Source: Gaiellaceae bacterium
GTDB taxonomy: Bacteria > Actinomycetota > Thermoleophilia > Gaiellales > Gaiellaceae
DNA length: 64,000 nt
Direction: 5' to 3'
Assembly (NCBI GenBank): GCA_026002995.1
Contig: BPGK01000001.1
Coordinates: forward strand, 1 to 64,000
The notes under the pieces were generated by a model. That model saw only the letters and a program-made list of their open reading frames with translations, ran no database searches and had not been told where the DNA came from. The first letter of the stretch is position 1; every line of letters starts with the position of its first letter. Position numbers and translations under genes: made by a program. Shown here in pieces: positions 42,811-55,494 of this stretch.

Positions 42811-43260
42811 CTACCGCTCCACCGCGAAGGTCAACGTCGCTCGCGCAGCGAGCTCGTCGCCGACGTGCGCCGTCGCTCTCCCGCGGCCGATCGAGCCCCG
42901 TACGACCTCGATCTCGCACGTGAGCGTCAGCACGTCGCCGGGCTCGACGACGCGTTTGAAGCGGCAGTCGTCGATTCCCGCGAAGAACGCGATCTTGCCG
43001 CGGTTCGCCTCTTCGATCAGGACGGCGACGGCGCCGGCCTGGGCCATCGCCTCGACGATCATGACCCCCGGCATGACCGGCCGCTGCGGGAAGTGGCCGG
43101 GAAACCACCAGTCCTCGGCTCGCACCGCGCGGCGGGCGACCGTCCGGACTCCGGGCTCGAGCTCGAGGACCTCGTCGATCAGGAGGAACGGCGCGCGGTG
43201 CGGGAGGATCGACTCGATGACCTCCCGGTCGAACGGAAGCGGAGGGAGCGGCGAGAGCAC
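42811..43260 (-). CDS. fabZ: 3-hydroxyacyl-ACP dehydratase
   Basis: Predicted 149 residues, GTG-initiated. Hot-dog fold: 'ESILPHRAPFLLIDEVLEL', catalytic H56 in 'WWFPGHFPQRPVMPGV' and E70 in 'MIVEAMAQAGAV'. It dehydrates beta-hydroxyacyl-ACP in elongation. It is the first gene of the fatty-acid operon; only 9 bp separate it from the amidase gene upstream on the same strand, so the operon may be read from further upstream. Confidence 0.94.
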   Translation of the reverse strand: MLSPLPPLPFDREVIESILPHRAPFLLIDEVLELEPGVRTVARRAVRAEDWWFPGHFPQRPVMPGVMIVEAMAQAGAVAVLIEEANRGKIAFFAGIDDCRFKRVVEPGDVLTLTCEIEVVRGSIGRGRATAHVGDELAARATLTFAVER

Positions 43261-43269
43261 GGCGCGAGT

Positions 43270-45396
43270 CTACTGACCCGGCCGCGCCCCCCTGGGTGCG
43301 CTCCAGACAAGCTGGCTCGCGTTCCCGGCGGCGTCGCGGGCGATCGCTCGCACACGCCGCGGCGCAGGCGCTCCGGGTAGCCGCACGCTGCCCGCCTCGG
43401 TGACGTCGAGGACGTGGCGCTCCCCGTCGATCCGGAGCGTGAGACGCGCTGGCTCGCTCACCTCGAGCCGAAGTGGTGTCCCCGAGACGACGCGGATCTT
43501 CGGCGGCTTCGTGTCGACGATCACCGGGAGCGCGACCGAGATGCCGCCGGCTTCGTCCCTCGCATCGACGACGACCGCGTACGTCCCGTCCCGGACCGGG
43601 CCGCTCGCCCGCAGGCCGGTCCAGACGAGCCGCTGGTTCCCCGGTGGCGCGCTCGTCTCCGGAGCAAGCGCGGCGACGCCCCTCCCCTCTCGCAGGACGC
43701 GAACCCTGACGAGCGCCGGCGCCGTCAGCGAGAAGCGGACGACGACCGCATCCAGGCGTCCGTCGCCCGTGGGAGAGAACGCCGGCGGCGTGACGGACAC
43801 GAGCCCGAGGACGCGGCTCACCGAGAGCGCGACCGTCGCCAGAGCCTCTTCCCCGGACGGGCTCCGCGCGAGGACGGTCACCTGGTAGCGGCCGTCCGGG
43901 AGCGCGTCGCCTGCGATCGGCACGGTGTGCGTGCCGGCGCGAGTCCACACGCGGTCGACCGGGATCGCGACCACGACCCCGGCGGTGTCTGACACCTGGA
44001 CGGTCAGGTTGGCAGCGACCGGAAGCCGGAACGAGAGCTCAGCCGTGTCAGCCTGCCCGTCGCCGTTCGGGCTGATCGCCGCCGGGAGGAGCGCCACCTC
44101 CTCGACAGCCGGGGCCCGCACGCCACCCGTCTCGAGCGAGCCGACCGCCGGCCTCGCCTTCCCGGCGGAGATCGTCCACGTGTACGTGTCGCGGGGAGCG
44201 GAGGAGGCATCCCACGTCCAGTCGACCGACGTGCCGACGCCCGTTCCGCGGGCGACTTCGGCTCCGGCGGAGCTCGTGAGCACGACGCTCCAGCGCAGCG
44301 ACGCTGAGAGTCGGGCGCGGAAGCGATGCAGCGCGCCGGTGGACTGAACCGACGGCTCGAACACCTTCGGACCGCCCGTCCGAAGCGCGGTCGTCGCGAG
44401 CTGATTCAGGCGGGCGTAGAGCGCCGCTCCAGGGCACTCGGTGAAACCCGTGTCGCGATGGCCGGAGACGACACGCAACGAGACCGGGATCCCGCGCGCG
44501 TACTTCTCGCTGCCGCCCGAGATCACCGTGAGGAGGCCGGTCGGATCCACGTGCGCGAGATCGAGCCGCCAGGCGAGGAGGCGCGCGAGGGACTCTCGAG
44601 CGGCCGCCGACGGTGCCGTGCTCCCGTACGTGCCGATGAGGGCGATCCCGACGGAGCCGGTATTGAAGCCCATCGCGTGGGCACCGACGACATCGCGGTC
44701 GACGCCGCCGTACCGGCCCTCGTAGATCGTGCCGAAGCGATCGACGAGGAAGTTGTAGCCGATGTCGTTCCAGCCGTTGCCCTGGACGTGGAAGAGCTGG
44801 ATCGCGCGCACGATCGCCGCCGCCTCCGCGCGCGAGTAGTCGTTCCGCCCAGCCGTGTGGTGCACGATCGCGAACCGCACCGGCGGGCCGTACGTCGGCG
44901 GCGCGCGCCGGATCGACTCGTTCGCGCCCCAGGAGAGTCGCGACACGATGGGTGGCGAGTCGACCTGTGCCGGTCGTCGGAGTGGGACGCGGAGCTCGGG
45001 GCTCCACACGAGCTGCGCACGGACGCGCGAGACGTCGCCCGCTGTGCGCACCTGGAGCCCGTCCGCGGGGCCCGTCCACCACGGGTTGCCAAGCCTCCAG
45101 CCCGAGGGAAGACCCTCTCGAGAGCCGGGGTCCGGGCCGTCCTCTGCCTCGGGCGCGGCGGGTCGCCACGGGCTCCAGCGCCCGTCGAGCGTGCGGCTGC
45201 GGAGGAAGACGTCACCGCGACCCTGCCAGCGGACGCCGACGAGCGTGAAGCGCTCGGTCCGCGCCGTCCACAGATGCGTGCCTGCCACCGGCCGGAGCTC
45301 GACCCCGACACTCCGAGCAGGGCCTCCCGCGAGCGCTGCCGGAGCGAGAAGGGCCGCGGCGAGGGCGGCGAGAATGAGGAGGACGGCGCAACGCAT
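43270..45396 (-). CDS. Secreted PGRP-type N-acetylmuramoyl-L-alanine amidase
   Basis: Predicted 708 residues with an N-terminal signal peptide (about 1-23). After a beta-rich N-terminal region (about 30-145) comes a peptidoglycan-recognition/amidase_2 domain (about 155-330). It has zinc His in 'AIVHHTAGRNDYS' (179-180), 'GYNFLVDRFGTIYEGR', 'GAHAMGFNTGSVGIALIG', and 'SGHRDTGFTECPG' with H313 and C321. The C-terminal half has repeated FlgD-like Ig modules ('SPNGDGQADTAELSF', 'SPTGDGRLDAVVVRF'). It probably hydrolyses peptidoglycan outside the cell and may be surface-associated. Divergent from nfeD. Confidence 0.92.
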   Translation of the reverse strand: MRCAVLLILAALAAALLAPAALAGGPARSVGVELRPVAGTHLWTARTERFTLVGVRWQGRGDVFLRSRTLDGRWSPWRPAAPEAEDGPDPGSREGLPSGWRLGNPWWTGPADGLQVRTAGDVSRVRAQLVWSPELRVPLRRPAQVDSPPIVSRLSWGANESIRRAPPTYGPPVRFAIVHHTAGRNDYSRAEAAAIVRAIQLFHVQGNGWNDIGYNFLVDRFGTIYEGRYGGVDRDVVGAHAMGFNTGSVGIALIGTYGSTAPSAAARESLARLLAWRLDLAHVDPTGLLTVISGGSEKYARGIPVSLRVVSGHRDTGFTECPGAALYARLNQLATTALRTGGPKVFEPSVQSTGALHRFRARLSASLRWSVVLTSSAGAEVARGTGVGTSVDWTWDASSAPRDTYTWTISAGKARPAVGSLETGGVRAPAVEEVALLPAAISPNGDGQADTAELSFRLPVAANLTVQVSDTAGVVVAIPVDRVWTRAGTHTVPIAGDALPDGRYQVTVLARSPSGEEALATVALSVSRVLGLVSVTPPAFSPTGDGRLDAVVVRFSLTAPALVRVRVLREGRGVAALAPETSAPPGNQRLVWTGLRASGPVRDGTYAVVVDARDEAGGISVALPVIVDTKPPKIRVVSGTPLRLEVSEPARLTLRIDGERHVLDVTEAGSVRLPGAPAPRRVRAIARDAAGNASQLVWSAPRGARPGQ

Positions 45397-45470
45397 GCGT
45401 GACCAGGGTGGCCACGTCTCCCTTCGCGGGCAAGAGACGAAAACCCTGCGTTGATAGAATCCTTACACCG
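45397..45470. promoter_or_regulatory. Divergent promoter region between amidase and nfeD
   Basis: This 74-bp interval must serve both directions. On the plus strand a TAGAAT at 45455-45460, 11 bp before the nfeD GTG, is the best -10-like element, though it is close to the start and would give a nearly leaderless message. The stretch around 45435-45465 is AT-richer than its surroundings. No -35 element was convincing. Confidence 0.35.
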
Positions 45471-46790
45471 GTGGCCGTCCGCTCCTTGCGGGTACTTCTC
45501 TTCTTCTCGCTCGTCGTCCTCGCGTTTCTTCTGCCCGCGGTGGCCGCCGGCCAGGACGAGCGTCCGCGGGTGCTCGCCGCGCACCTCGACAACGACATCA
45601 ACCCGGTCACGCAGGACTTCCTCTCGAACGCGATCGACCGGGCCGAGGACGAGGGCTTCGCTGCGGTCGTCGTCGTGCTCGACACCCCGGGTGGACTCGC
45701 TTCCTCCATGCGCGGGATCGTGAAGCGCTTCCTCGCCTCGGAGGTTCCGGTGATCGTGTACGTCGCGCCACCCGGCTCGAGCGCAGACTCCGCCGGCGCG
45801 GTGATCACGATGGCTGCCGACCTCGCAGCGATGGCACCGCAGACGAACATCGGCTCGTCCACGCCCATCTCCCTCGGCGGCGAGGACATCTCCGAGGACC
45901 TGCGGCGGAAGATCGTGAACGACGCGGCCGCCTACGTCGGCGAGCTCGCGCGCGAGCACGACCGAAACGTCGCGGCAGCGCGCAAGATGGTCACCAAAGC
46001 CGCGAACTACGGCGCGCGCCAGGCGAAGGAGCTCGGGCTCGTCGAGATCATCGCCGAGGACATCGACGACCTCTTGAAGCAGGCCGACGGCATGACGACT
46101 GTGCCGAAGGGGCTCGTCCTGAACACGGCGAACGCCCTCGTGGAGGACGTCGAGATGAGCTTCTGGGAGCGCGCCCGTGACCTGCTCGTCGACCCGAACC
46201 TCATCACCCTGATGCTCTCGATCGGGATCATCGGCATCGTCGTCGAGCTCTGGAACCCCGGGCTCGTGTTCCCGGGGACAGTGGGCGCGATCTCGCTGAT
46301 CCTCGGCCTGTACGGCCTCCAGGTGCTCCCCGTCTCGCTCGCGGGACTCCTCCTCATGCTGCTCGCGGTCGCGTTCTGGGTCGCGGAGGCCTTCGTCCCG
46401 ACGCACGGGGCCCTTACCGTCGCGGGCGGCGTTCTCTTCGTCCTCGGCTCCCTGATCCTCTTCGACCCCGCCGGCGAGGCGTACCAGGTCTCCTTGCCGG
46501 TCGCGATCGGGATTGCGTTGACCCTTACCGTCCTCCTCGGGATCGCGCTCACCCGTGTCGTCCGGGTCGCACGGCAGCCGGCGGCGGTCGGCGTCCACGA
46601 CCTCGTCGGCGCCGAGGCCGTCGTCCAGCGACCCGGTATCGTCCGCGTCCACGGAGAGCTCTGGCGCGCGCACCGCCGCGACGACGCGCCGCTCGCACGG
46701 GGCGAGGTGGTTCGCGTCGAGGCGGTCGAGCCCGACCTGCAGCTCGTCGTAGGATCACCGTCGTCACCGACCGAGGAGGAACCGAGCTGA
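45471..46790 (+). CDS. NfeD-family membrane-bound serine protease
   Basis: Predicted 439 residues from GTG 45471, with a signal/anchor at about 5-26. The ClpP-like domain has '[18 protein letters not shown]' and the catalytic Ser (S107) in '[17 protein letters not shown]'. '[13 protein letters not shown]' follows. Four or five membrane helices come next (about 240-385: '[18 protein letters not shown]', '[15 protein letters not shown]' and others), then a C-terminal OB-like NfeD domain ('[23 protein letters not shown]'). This is the long NfeD1b type that works with a slipin encoded next, thought to cleave stomatin or partner proteins in membrane microdomains. It shares one nucleotide with the slipin start (TGATG). 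Confidence 0.92.
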   Translation: MAVRSLRVLLFFSLVVLAFLLPAVAAGQDERPRVLAAHLDNDINPVTQDFLSNAIDRAEDEGFAAVVVVLDTPGGLASSMRGIVKRFLASEVPVIVYVAPPGSSADSAGAVITMAADLAAMAPQTNIGSSTPISLGGEDISEDLRRKIVNDAAAYVGELAREHDRNVAAARKMVTKAANYGARQAKELGLVEIIAEDIDDLLKQADGMTTVPKGLVLNTANALVEDVEMSFWERARDLLVDPNLITLMLSIGIIGIVVELWNPGLVFPGTVGAISLILGLYGLQVLPVSLAGLLLMLLAVAFWVAEAFVPTHGALTVAGGVLFVLGSLILFDPAGEAYQVSLPVAIGIALTLTVLLGIALTRVVRVARQPAAVGVHDLVGAEAVVQRPGIVRVHGELWRAHRRDDAPLARGEVVRVEAVEPDLQLVVGSPSSPTEEEPS

Positions 46791-47572
46791 TGGACGTTTC
46801 CGCCGGGCTGATCGTTCTCGTCGCAGCACTCGTCATCGTCGTGCTCTTCCTCTTCGCGGCGGTCAAGATCGCGCGCGAGTACGAGCGCGGCGTCGTCTTC
46901 CGCCTCGGGCGCCTCCTTCCCGCGCCCAAGGGGCCCGGGCTCTTCCTCCTCATCCCGGTCGTCGATCGCATGGTCAAGGTCGACCTCCGCACGGTGACGC
47001 TCAACGTGCCTCCCCAGGAGGTGATCACGAAGGACAACGTCCCCGTGCGCGTGAACGCCGTCGCGTACTTCCGGATCGTCGACGCGAACGCGGCGATCGT
47101 GCAGGTCGAGAACTACATGGTCGCGACGTCGCAGATCGCGCAGACGACGCTCCGCTCGGTTCTCGGCCAGCACGTCCTCGACGAGCTCCTGTCTGAGCGC
47201 GACAAGATCAACGCGATCCTCCAGAGCATCATCGACGAGGCCACCTCGCCCTGGGGGATCAAGGTCTCGGTCGTCGAAGTGAAGGACGTCGAGATCCCGG
47301 CCGGGATGCAGCGCGCGATGGCGCGGCAGGCGGAGGCGGAGCGCGAGCGGCGAGCGAAGGTGATCGCCGCCGAGGGCGAGTACCAGGCCTCCGAGCGGCT
47401 GCACGACGCGGCCGTCGTGCTCGCGACCGAGCCGATCGCCGTACAGCTCCGCTACCTCCAGACGCTCGCCGAGATCGGGACGACTCAGAACTCGACGGTG
47501 GTCTTCCCGGTACCGGTCGACCTCATCCGCCCGTTCGTCGAGCGGGCCGAGAAGGACCTCGACGCCTCGTAG
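46790..47572 (+). CDS. Slipin (SPFH/band 7 stomatin-like protein)
   Basis: Predicted 260 residues. One N-terminal membrane hairpin (about 4-25) is followed by an SPFH domain: '[21 protein letters not shown]', '[22 protein letters not shown]', '[21 protein letters not shown]', '[16 protein letters not shown]'. An Ala/Glu/Arg-rich coiled coil ends the domain ('[22 protein letters not shown]'). Oligomers scaffold membrane microdomains. The gene is coupled to the NfeD1b protease, the usual slipin partner. Confidence 0.94.
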   Translation: MDVSAGLIVLVAALVIVVLFLFAAVKIAREYERGVVFRLGRLLPAPKGPGLFLLIPVVDRMVKVDLRTVTLNVPPQEVITKDNVPVRVNAVAYFRIVDANAAIVQVENYMVATSQIAQTTLRSVLGQHVLDELLSERDKINAILQSIIDEATSPWGIKVSVVEVKDVEIPAGMQRAMARQAEAERERRAKVIAAEGEYQASERLHDAAVVLATEPIAVQLRYLQTLAEIGTTQNSTVVFPVPVDLIRPFVERAEKDLDAS

Positions 47573-47587
47573 CCGGCCGGCGGCCCC

Positions 47588-50084
47588 CTACCTCGTCTCG
47601 TCCGAGCTCTCCGGCGCCCGCTCGGCTTCGCCCTCGGAGCCGGCGACCGGGGCGAGGGCGGAGACGGTCTCTCCCTCGCGTAGGCGCATCACGATCACGC
47701 CCTGCGTAGCCCGGCCCGTGCGCCGGATCCCATCGACCGGGACGCGGATCACCGTCCCCTGGTTCGAGATGAGCATGACCTGGTACCCGTCGCGGACGAT
47801 GCGGGCTCCGACGAGCCGACCCTTCCCCTCGACGAGCTGCGCAGTCTTGACGCCCATCGTCCCGCGCCCCTTGACCGGGTACTCCGAGACCGGGGTGCGC
47901 TTGCCGTACCCGTTCTCGGTCACGACGAGCAGGTCGGCGTCGTCCGCAGCGACGTTGACCGAGATGACCTCGTCACCCGCGCGCAGCTTCATGCCGACGA
48001 CACCCGACGTGTCACGGCCCATCGGGCGCGCCTCGCGGCCGTGGAAGCGCACAGCCTGTCCGAGCCGGGAGACGAGGAGGATGTCGTCGTCGTCGTCCGC
48101 AAGTCGCACGCCGACGAGCTCGTCTCCCTCGCGCAGCTTGATCGCGATGATCCCGTCCGCCTTGAGCGGGGTGTTGTACGACGCGAACTCGGTCTTCTTC
48201 ACCATCCCTCTCCGGGTCGCGAAGACGAGGTAGCGAGCCTCCTCGAAGTTCCGGGTCGCGATGACGGCCTGCACGCGCTCGTCTTGGCGGAAGGGGAGCA
48301 GGTTGACGATCGCGCGGCCCTTCGACTGCCGCGAGCCGAGCGGAAGCTCATGCACCTTCAGCCGGTAGACCTTCCCGACGTTCGTGAAGAAGAGGATGTA
48401 GTCGTGGGTGGAGGCGACGAAGAGGTGCTCGATGTAGTCGTCCTCCTTGAGCTCCATCCCCATCACTCCGATGCCCCCGCGCCGCTGCTCGCGGTACGCG
48501 GTCACCGGAAGCCGCTTGATGTAGCCGGACTTGGTGATGGCGATGACCATGTCCTCCTCGGCGATCATGTCCTCGAGCTCGAGCTCCGTCTCCCCCGCGA
48601 CGATCTCCGTCCGGCGCTCGTCGCCTTTCCCGTAGATCTCCTTGATCTCGAGGAGCTCCTCGCGCACGACGGCGTCGATCCGGGCGGGGTCGCCGAGGAT
48701 CGCGCGGAGCTCGGCGATGCGCTCGAGCAGATCCGCGTGCTCGTCCTCGATCTCCTTGCGCGCGAGGCTGGTCAGCCGTGCGAGCCGGAGGTCGAGAATC
48801 GCCTGCGCCTGGATCTCGGACAGCTCGAAGCGCTCCATCAGCGCCGTCCTCGCCTCCTCCGTGTCCGCGGAGGCCTTGATGATCTCGACGACCTCGTCGA
48901 TGTTGTCGAGCGCGACGAGGTAGCCCTCGAGGACGTGCGCGCGGTCGAGCGCCTTGCGCAGCTCGTACTTCGAGCGGCGGGTGACGACCTCGCGCTGGTA
49001 GTCGAGGTAGTGGCGAACGAGCTCGAGGAGGGAGAGCGTCCTGGGGACGCCGTCGACGAGCGCGACGGCGTTGTAGCCGAACGTCGTCTGGAGCGCGGTG
49101 TGCTTGAACAGCTTGTTCAGCGCGACCTGAGGGACCGCCTCGCGCTTGAGCTCGATCTGGATCCGCATGCCGGTCTTGTCGGAGTAGTCCTGGAGGTCGG
49201 AGACCTCGGTCACCACCTTCTCTCGCACGAGGTCGGCGATCTTCGCGATGACACCCGAGTCGCCACCCTTCTTCACGCCGTACGGGAGCTCGGTCACGAT
49301 GATCGCGCTCTTGCCCCCACGCAGCTCCTCGACGTGCGCCCGAGCGCGCATGACGATCCGGCCGCGGCCGGTCCGGTAGGCGTCGCGGATCCCCTCCCGG
49401 CCGAGCACGATCGCTCCCGTCGGGAAGTCCGGCCCCTTGATGTGCTTCATCAGGTCGTCGACGCTCGCGTCCGGCTTGTCGATGAGCGCGACTACTGCGT
49501 CGATCGTCTCGGAGAGGTTGTGCGGCGGCATGTTCGTCGCCATGCCCACGGCGATCCCGCTCGCTCCATTCACGAGCAGGTTCGGGAAGCGCGAGGGAAG
49601 CACGGTCGGCTCTCGCTGGGACTCGTCGTAGTTGGGCATGAAGTCGACGGTGTCGGCGTCGATGTCGCGCAGGAGCTCGGTCGCGATCCGCGACAGGCGG
49701 CACTCCGTGTACCGCTGCGCGGCGGCGGGGTCGTCGTCGATCGAGCCGAAGTTCCCTTGCCCGTCGACGAGCGGGTAGCGCAGCGAGAAGGGCTGCGCCA
49801 TGCGCACGAGGGTGTCGTAGATCGCCTGGTCGCCGTGCGGGTGGTACTTCCCCATGACGTCCCCCACCACGCGCGCGCTCTTGACGTACGGCCGGTTCGG
49901 CTGGTGCCCGTTCGAGTGCATCCCCCAGAGGACGCGCCGGTGCACGGGCTTCAAGCCGTCGCGGACGTCGGGCAGCGCTCGCCCGACGATGACGCTCATC
50001 GCGTAGTCGAGGTAGCTCGAGCGCATCTCCTGCTCGAGCCCGCGCGGCTCGATGCGGCCCGCGCCGAGCGGTTCGCCGACGAGC

Positions 50085-50092
<8 letters not shown>
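47588..50092 (-). CDS. gyrA: DNA gyrase subunit A
   Basis: Predicted 834 residues. The breakage-reunion domain has the catalytic Tyr Y128 in '[12 protein letters not shown]'. The GyrA box 'QRRGGIG' begins the C-terminal beta-pinwheel, which identifies gyrase rather than topoisomerase IV. The quinolone-binding helix reads '[13 protein letters not shown]', with Gln (Q89) at the position of E. coli Ser83. The start ATG lies in the first copy of a 45-bp repeat shared with the gyrB 3' end. The C-terminal tail is acidic. It converges with the slipin gene with a 15-bp gap. Confidence 0.96.
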
Positions 50093-53154
<3,062 letters not shown>

Positions 53155-53155
<1 letters not shown>

Positions 53156-54216
53156 CAGCCCTCCCGCACCGCCCCGTCCGCGACCACGAGGAGTTGCGTG
53201 GGCTCGGCCGGTAGGAGGTCGGCCGAGGTCGCCGTGATCACCGTTTGGCTACCGGCCGCGAGGAGCTCGCTGAGAGCCTTCCGCCGCGGAGCGTCGAGCT
53301 CCGAGAGGACGTCGTCGAGGAGAACGAGTGGCGCTGACCCCGTGCGCTCCTCGAGCGCACGCGCCTCTGCGAGCACGAGCGCGAGAACGGCGGTCCGCTG
53401 CTCGCCCTGCGACCCGAAGGCGCGCAGGTCTCGCCCGCCGGCGGCGATCACCACGTCGTGGAGATGGGGCCCGAGCCCCGTGCTCCCTCGCTCGAGGTCG
53501 GCGGCGAGCCTGCGCTCGAGGTCCTTGACGGACGGCGGCTCGCCGGCGTACTCGAGCGACGCTGCCGGGAGGCCGAGGCGCTCCGCTGTCTCCGCGAACG
53601 CCGGAGCGAGGGCGGCGAGCGTCGCGCGGCGTGTCTCCACGAGCTCGCGCCCGTGCCTCGCGACCGCGCCGGTCCAGGGATCGAGGGCGCCCGAGTCGGC
53701 GATGCCGGCGGCGGCACGACGAAGCGCGGCGTTCCTCTGCGCGAGTGCGGCCGCGTACTCGCTCGCTGCGGTGGCACGTCCCGGGAACAGCCGCGCTGCC
53801 GCACGGTCGACGTACGCTCGCCGGATCGCGGGGCCGCCCTTCACGACCGCGAGGCGGTCGGGCGTGAACACCAGGGTGCGGAAGGTGTGGCGCAGCGACT
53901 CCGGCGAGGGGAGCCGCTCGCCGTCGAGTCGCGCGAACCGCGGCTCGTGCACTCGGAGGAGGACTTCGGTCGTGAATGGGACCGGCCCGCGGGCGCCGGC
54001 GAGCGCAACCTTCGCTCGCTCCGAGCCCATCTGGACGAGGGTCGCGTCGGAGCGGGCGCGCGGAGAGAAGCCCTGGGTGCCGAGGTGGAGCGCCTCCAGG
54101 AGGTTCGTCTTCCCGGCGCCGTTCGGGCCGACGACGAGGACGAGGCCGGGCTCGAGCCCGAGCTCGAGGCGCTCGTAGGAGCGGAACGCGTGGAGGCTCG
54201 CGGCGCGGACGATCAG
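53155..54216 (-). CDS. recF: DNA replication/repair protein RecF, probable CTG start
   Basis: Predicted 353 residues if translation starts at CTG 54216. The essential Walker A 'GPNGAGKTNLLEA' lies at residues 30-42, upstream of the first ATG (54030), so that ATG cannot be the true start. No ATG, GTG or TTG occurs in frame before the Walker A. The CTG overlaps the dnaN stop as CTGA, like the GTGA couplings elsewhere in the window. 'LHAFRSYERLEL' is the standard RecF N-terminus, 'GSQGEQRTAVLALVLAEA' the ABC signature and 'PLVLLDDVLSELDAPRRKAL' Walker B. RecF loads RecA at gaps through RecOR. Confidence 0.9.
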
Positions 54217-55334
54217 CCCGCGAGGCGGATGGGCATGATCAGGTACCAGAAGCTCTCGGCGGGCGAGGCGAGGAGGCCCGGTCGCAGCGGGTTGATGAGC
54301 TTGAGCTCGACTCGGTCGGCGGCGATGGACTCGAGCCCTTCCCGCAGGAACTCGGGGTTAAAGCCGATCTCGAGGGGATCCCCTGCGTACTCGACCGAGA
54401 GCGACTCCTCGGTCTCCCCTACGTCTTGCGACTGCGCCGTTACCCGCAGCTCGTCGTCCGCGAAGCGCAGTCGCAGTGGCGCGTTGCGCTGCGCGAGCAC
54501 GCCGGCGCGGCGAATGACGTCGAGGAGGGGCTCCCGCGGAACGCTGAGCTCGACCTCGAACGTCTCCGGGAGGAGCTGGCGGTAGTTTGGAAACTGGCCA
54601 TCGATGCGCCGGGTCGTCAACCACACGTCGGCGGCGTTGAAGACGACGTGGTTCTCGTGCACTCCGAGCTGAATCGTCTCGCTGGTGGACGCGATCCTCG
54701 TGAGCTCCTGGAGCGCGCGGGCGGGGATGATCGCCTCGAGCTCGGGCCCGGCCTCCCCGAGCTCGGTCTCCTTGACCGCCAGCCGATACGAGTCGGTCGC
54801 GGCCATCGTCAGGCGGTCGCCCTCGAACCGCACGAGGATCCCTGTGAGCACTGGCCGCGACTCGTCGCGGGAGGCCGCACGCGCCACCTTCTCGATCGTC
54901 CCGAGAAGACCCGTAGCAGAGATCGTGTGCAGCGGCACGTCGAGGGGCGGGAGGTGTGGGAAGTCCTCGGCGCTGAAGACGTGGAGACGCGACGAGTGGC
55001 TTCCCGACGTGACGGCGAGCGTCCGGTCGCCCTCGTCGGAGCGCAGCACGACCGTCGAGTCGGGCAGGAGCCGTACGAGGTCGGCGAGCAGCCGGCCGGG
55101 CACGACCACCGCGCCCTCGTCGGAGACCTCCCCCGAGACCGCCGCACGCAACGAGATCTCCATGTCGGTCGCGGCGAGCGTCAGCGTCCCGTCGGCGGCG
55201 CGCAGGTGAATGCCGGCGAGGACCTGCACGGCGCCGCGTGTGGAGAGCCCACGCGAGACGACCCCGAGGGCAGCAGCGAGCTCGTCCCGCGCGCAGGTGA
55301 CGTGGAGGGTGCTCGTGGCGATGTCTGCGGTCAT
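54213..55334 (-). CDS. dnaN: DNA polymerase III beta subunit (sliding clamp)
   Basis: Predicted 373 residues from ATG 55334. Three-domain clamp: 'GVVSRGLSTRGAVQVLAGIHL', 'DMEISLRAAV', 'AATDSYRLAVKE', 'IDGQFPNYRQLLP', 'IGFNPEFLREGLESI', and the usual C-terminal 'YLIMPIRLAG'. It encircles DNA as a dimer and tethers the polymerase. It lies 160 bp after dnaA in the same direction and is coupled to recF. Confidence 0.96.
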   Translation of the reverse strand: MTADIATSTLHVTCARDELAAALGVVSRGLSTRGAVQVLAGIHLRAADGTLTLAATDMEISLRAAVSGEVSDEGAVVVPGRLLADLVRLLPDSTVVLRSDEGDRTLAVTSGSHSSRLHVFSAEDFPHLPPLDVPLHTISATGLLGTIEKVARAASRDESRPVLTGILVRFEGDRLTMAATDSYRLAVKETELGEAGPELEAIIPARALQELTRIASTSETIQLGVHENHVVFNAADVWLTTRRIDGQFPNYRQLLPETFEVELSVPREPLLDVIRRAGVLAQRNAPLRLRFADDELRVTAQSQDVGETEESLSVEYAGDPLEIGFNPEFLREGLESIAADRVELKLINPLRPGLLASPAESFWYLIMPIRLAG

Positions 55335-55494
55335 GACGAGAGAGATTCGATCGTAGAGGTAGTAGGAGTGTGAATGATGGGGACGACGGGACAGCTCGCG
55401 GGAAGATGCGGGGAAAACGCGTGGGGACGGCACTGGGGACGGCGAGCGCCGCGCTCCACAGGGTGCGCCGGCGCGACGGCTCGGTCCCACAGAC
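55335..55494. promoter_or_regulatory. dnaA-dnaN intergenic region
   Basis: This 160-bp gap holds the dnaN promoter region. Two CCACAG cores (around 55457 and 55489) weakly recall DnaA boxes, but neither matches the 9-mer consensus well. It is less AT-rich and less box-rich than the dnaA-rpmH gap. A minor role in origin control is possible but unsupported. Confidence 0.4.

Noticed and set aside
47573-47587. Bidirectional terminator between slipin and gyrA
   Set aside because: The 15-bp gap has a GC-rich palindromic run but no T-tracts and too little room for a convincing stem and tail.
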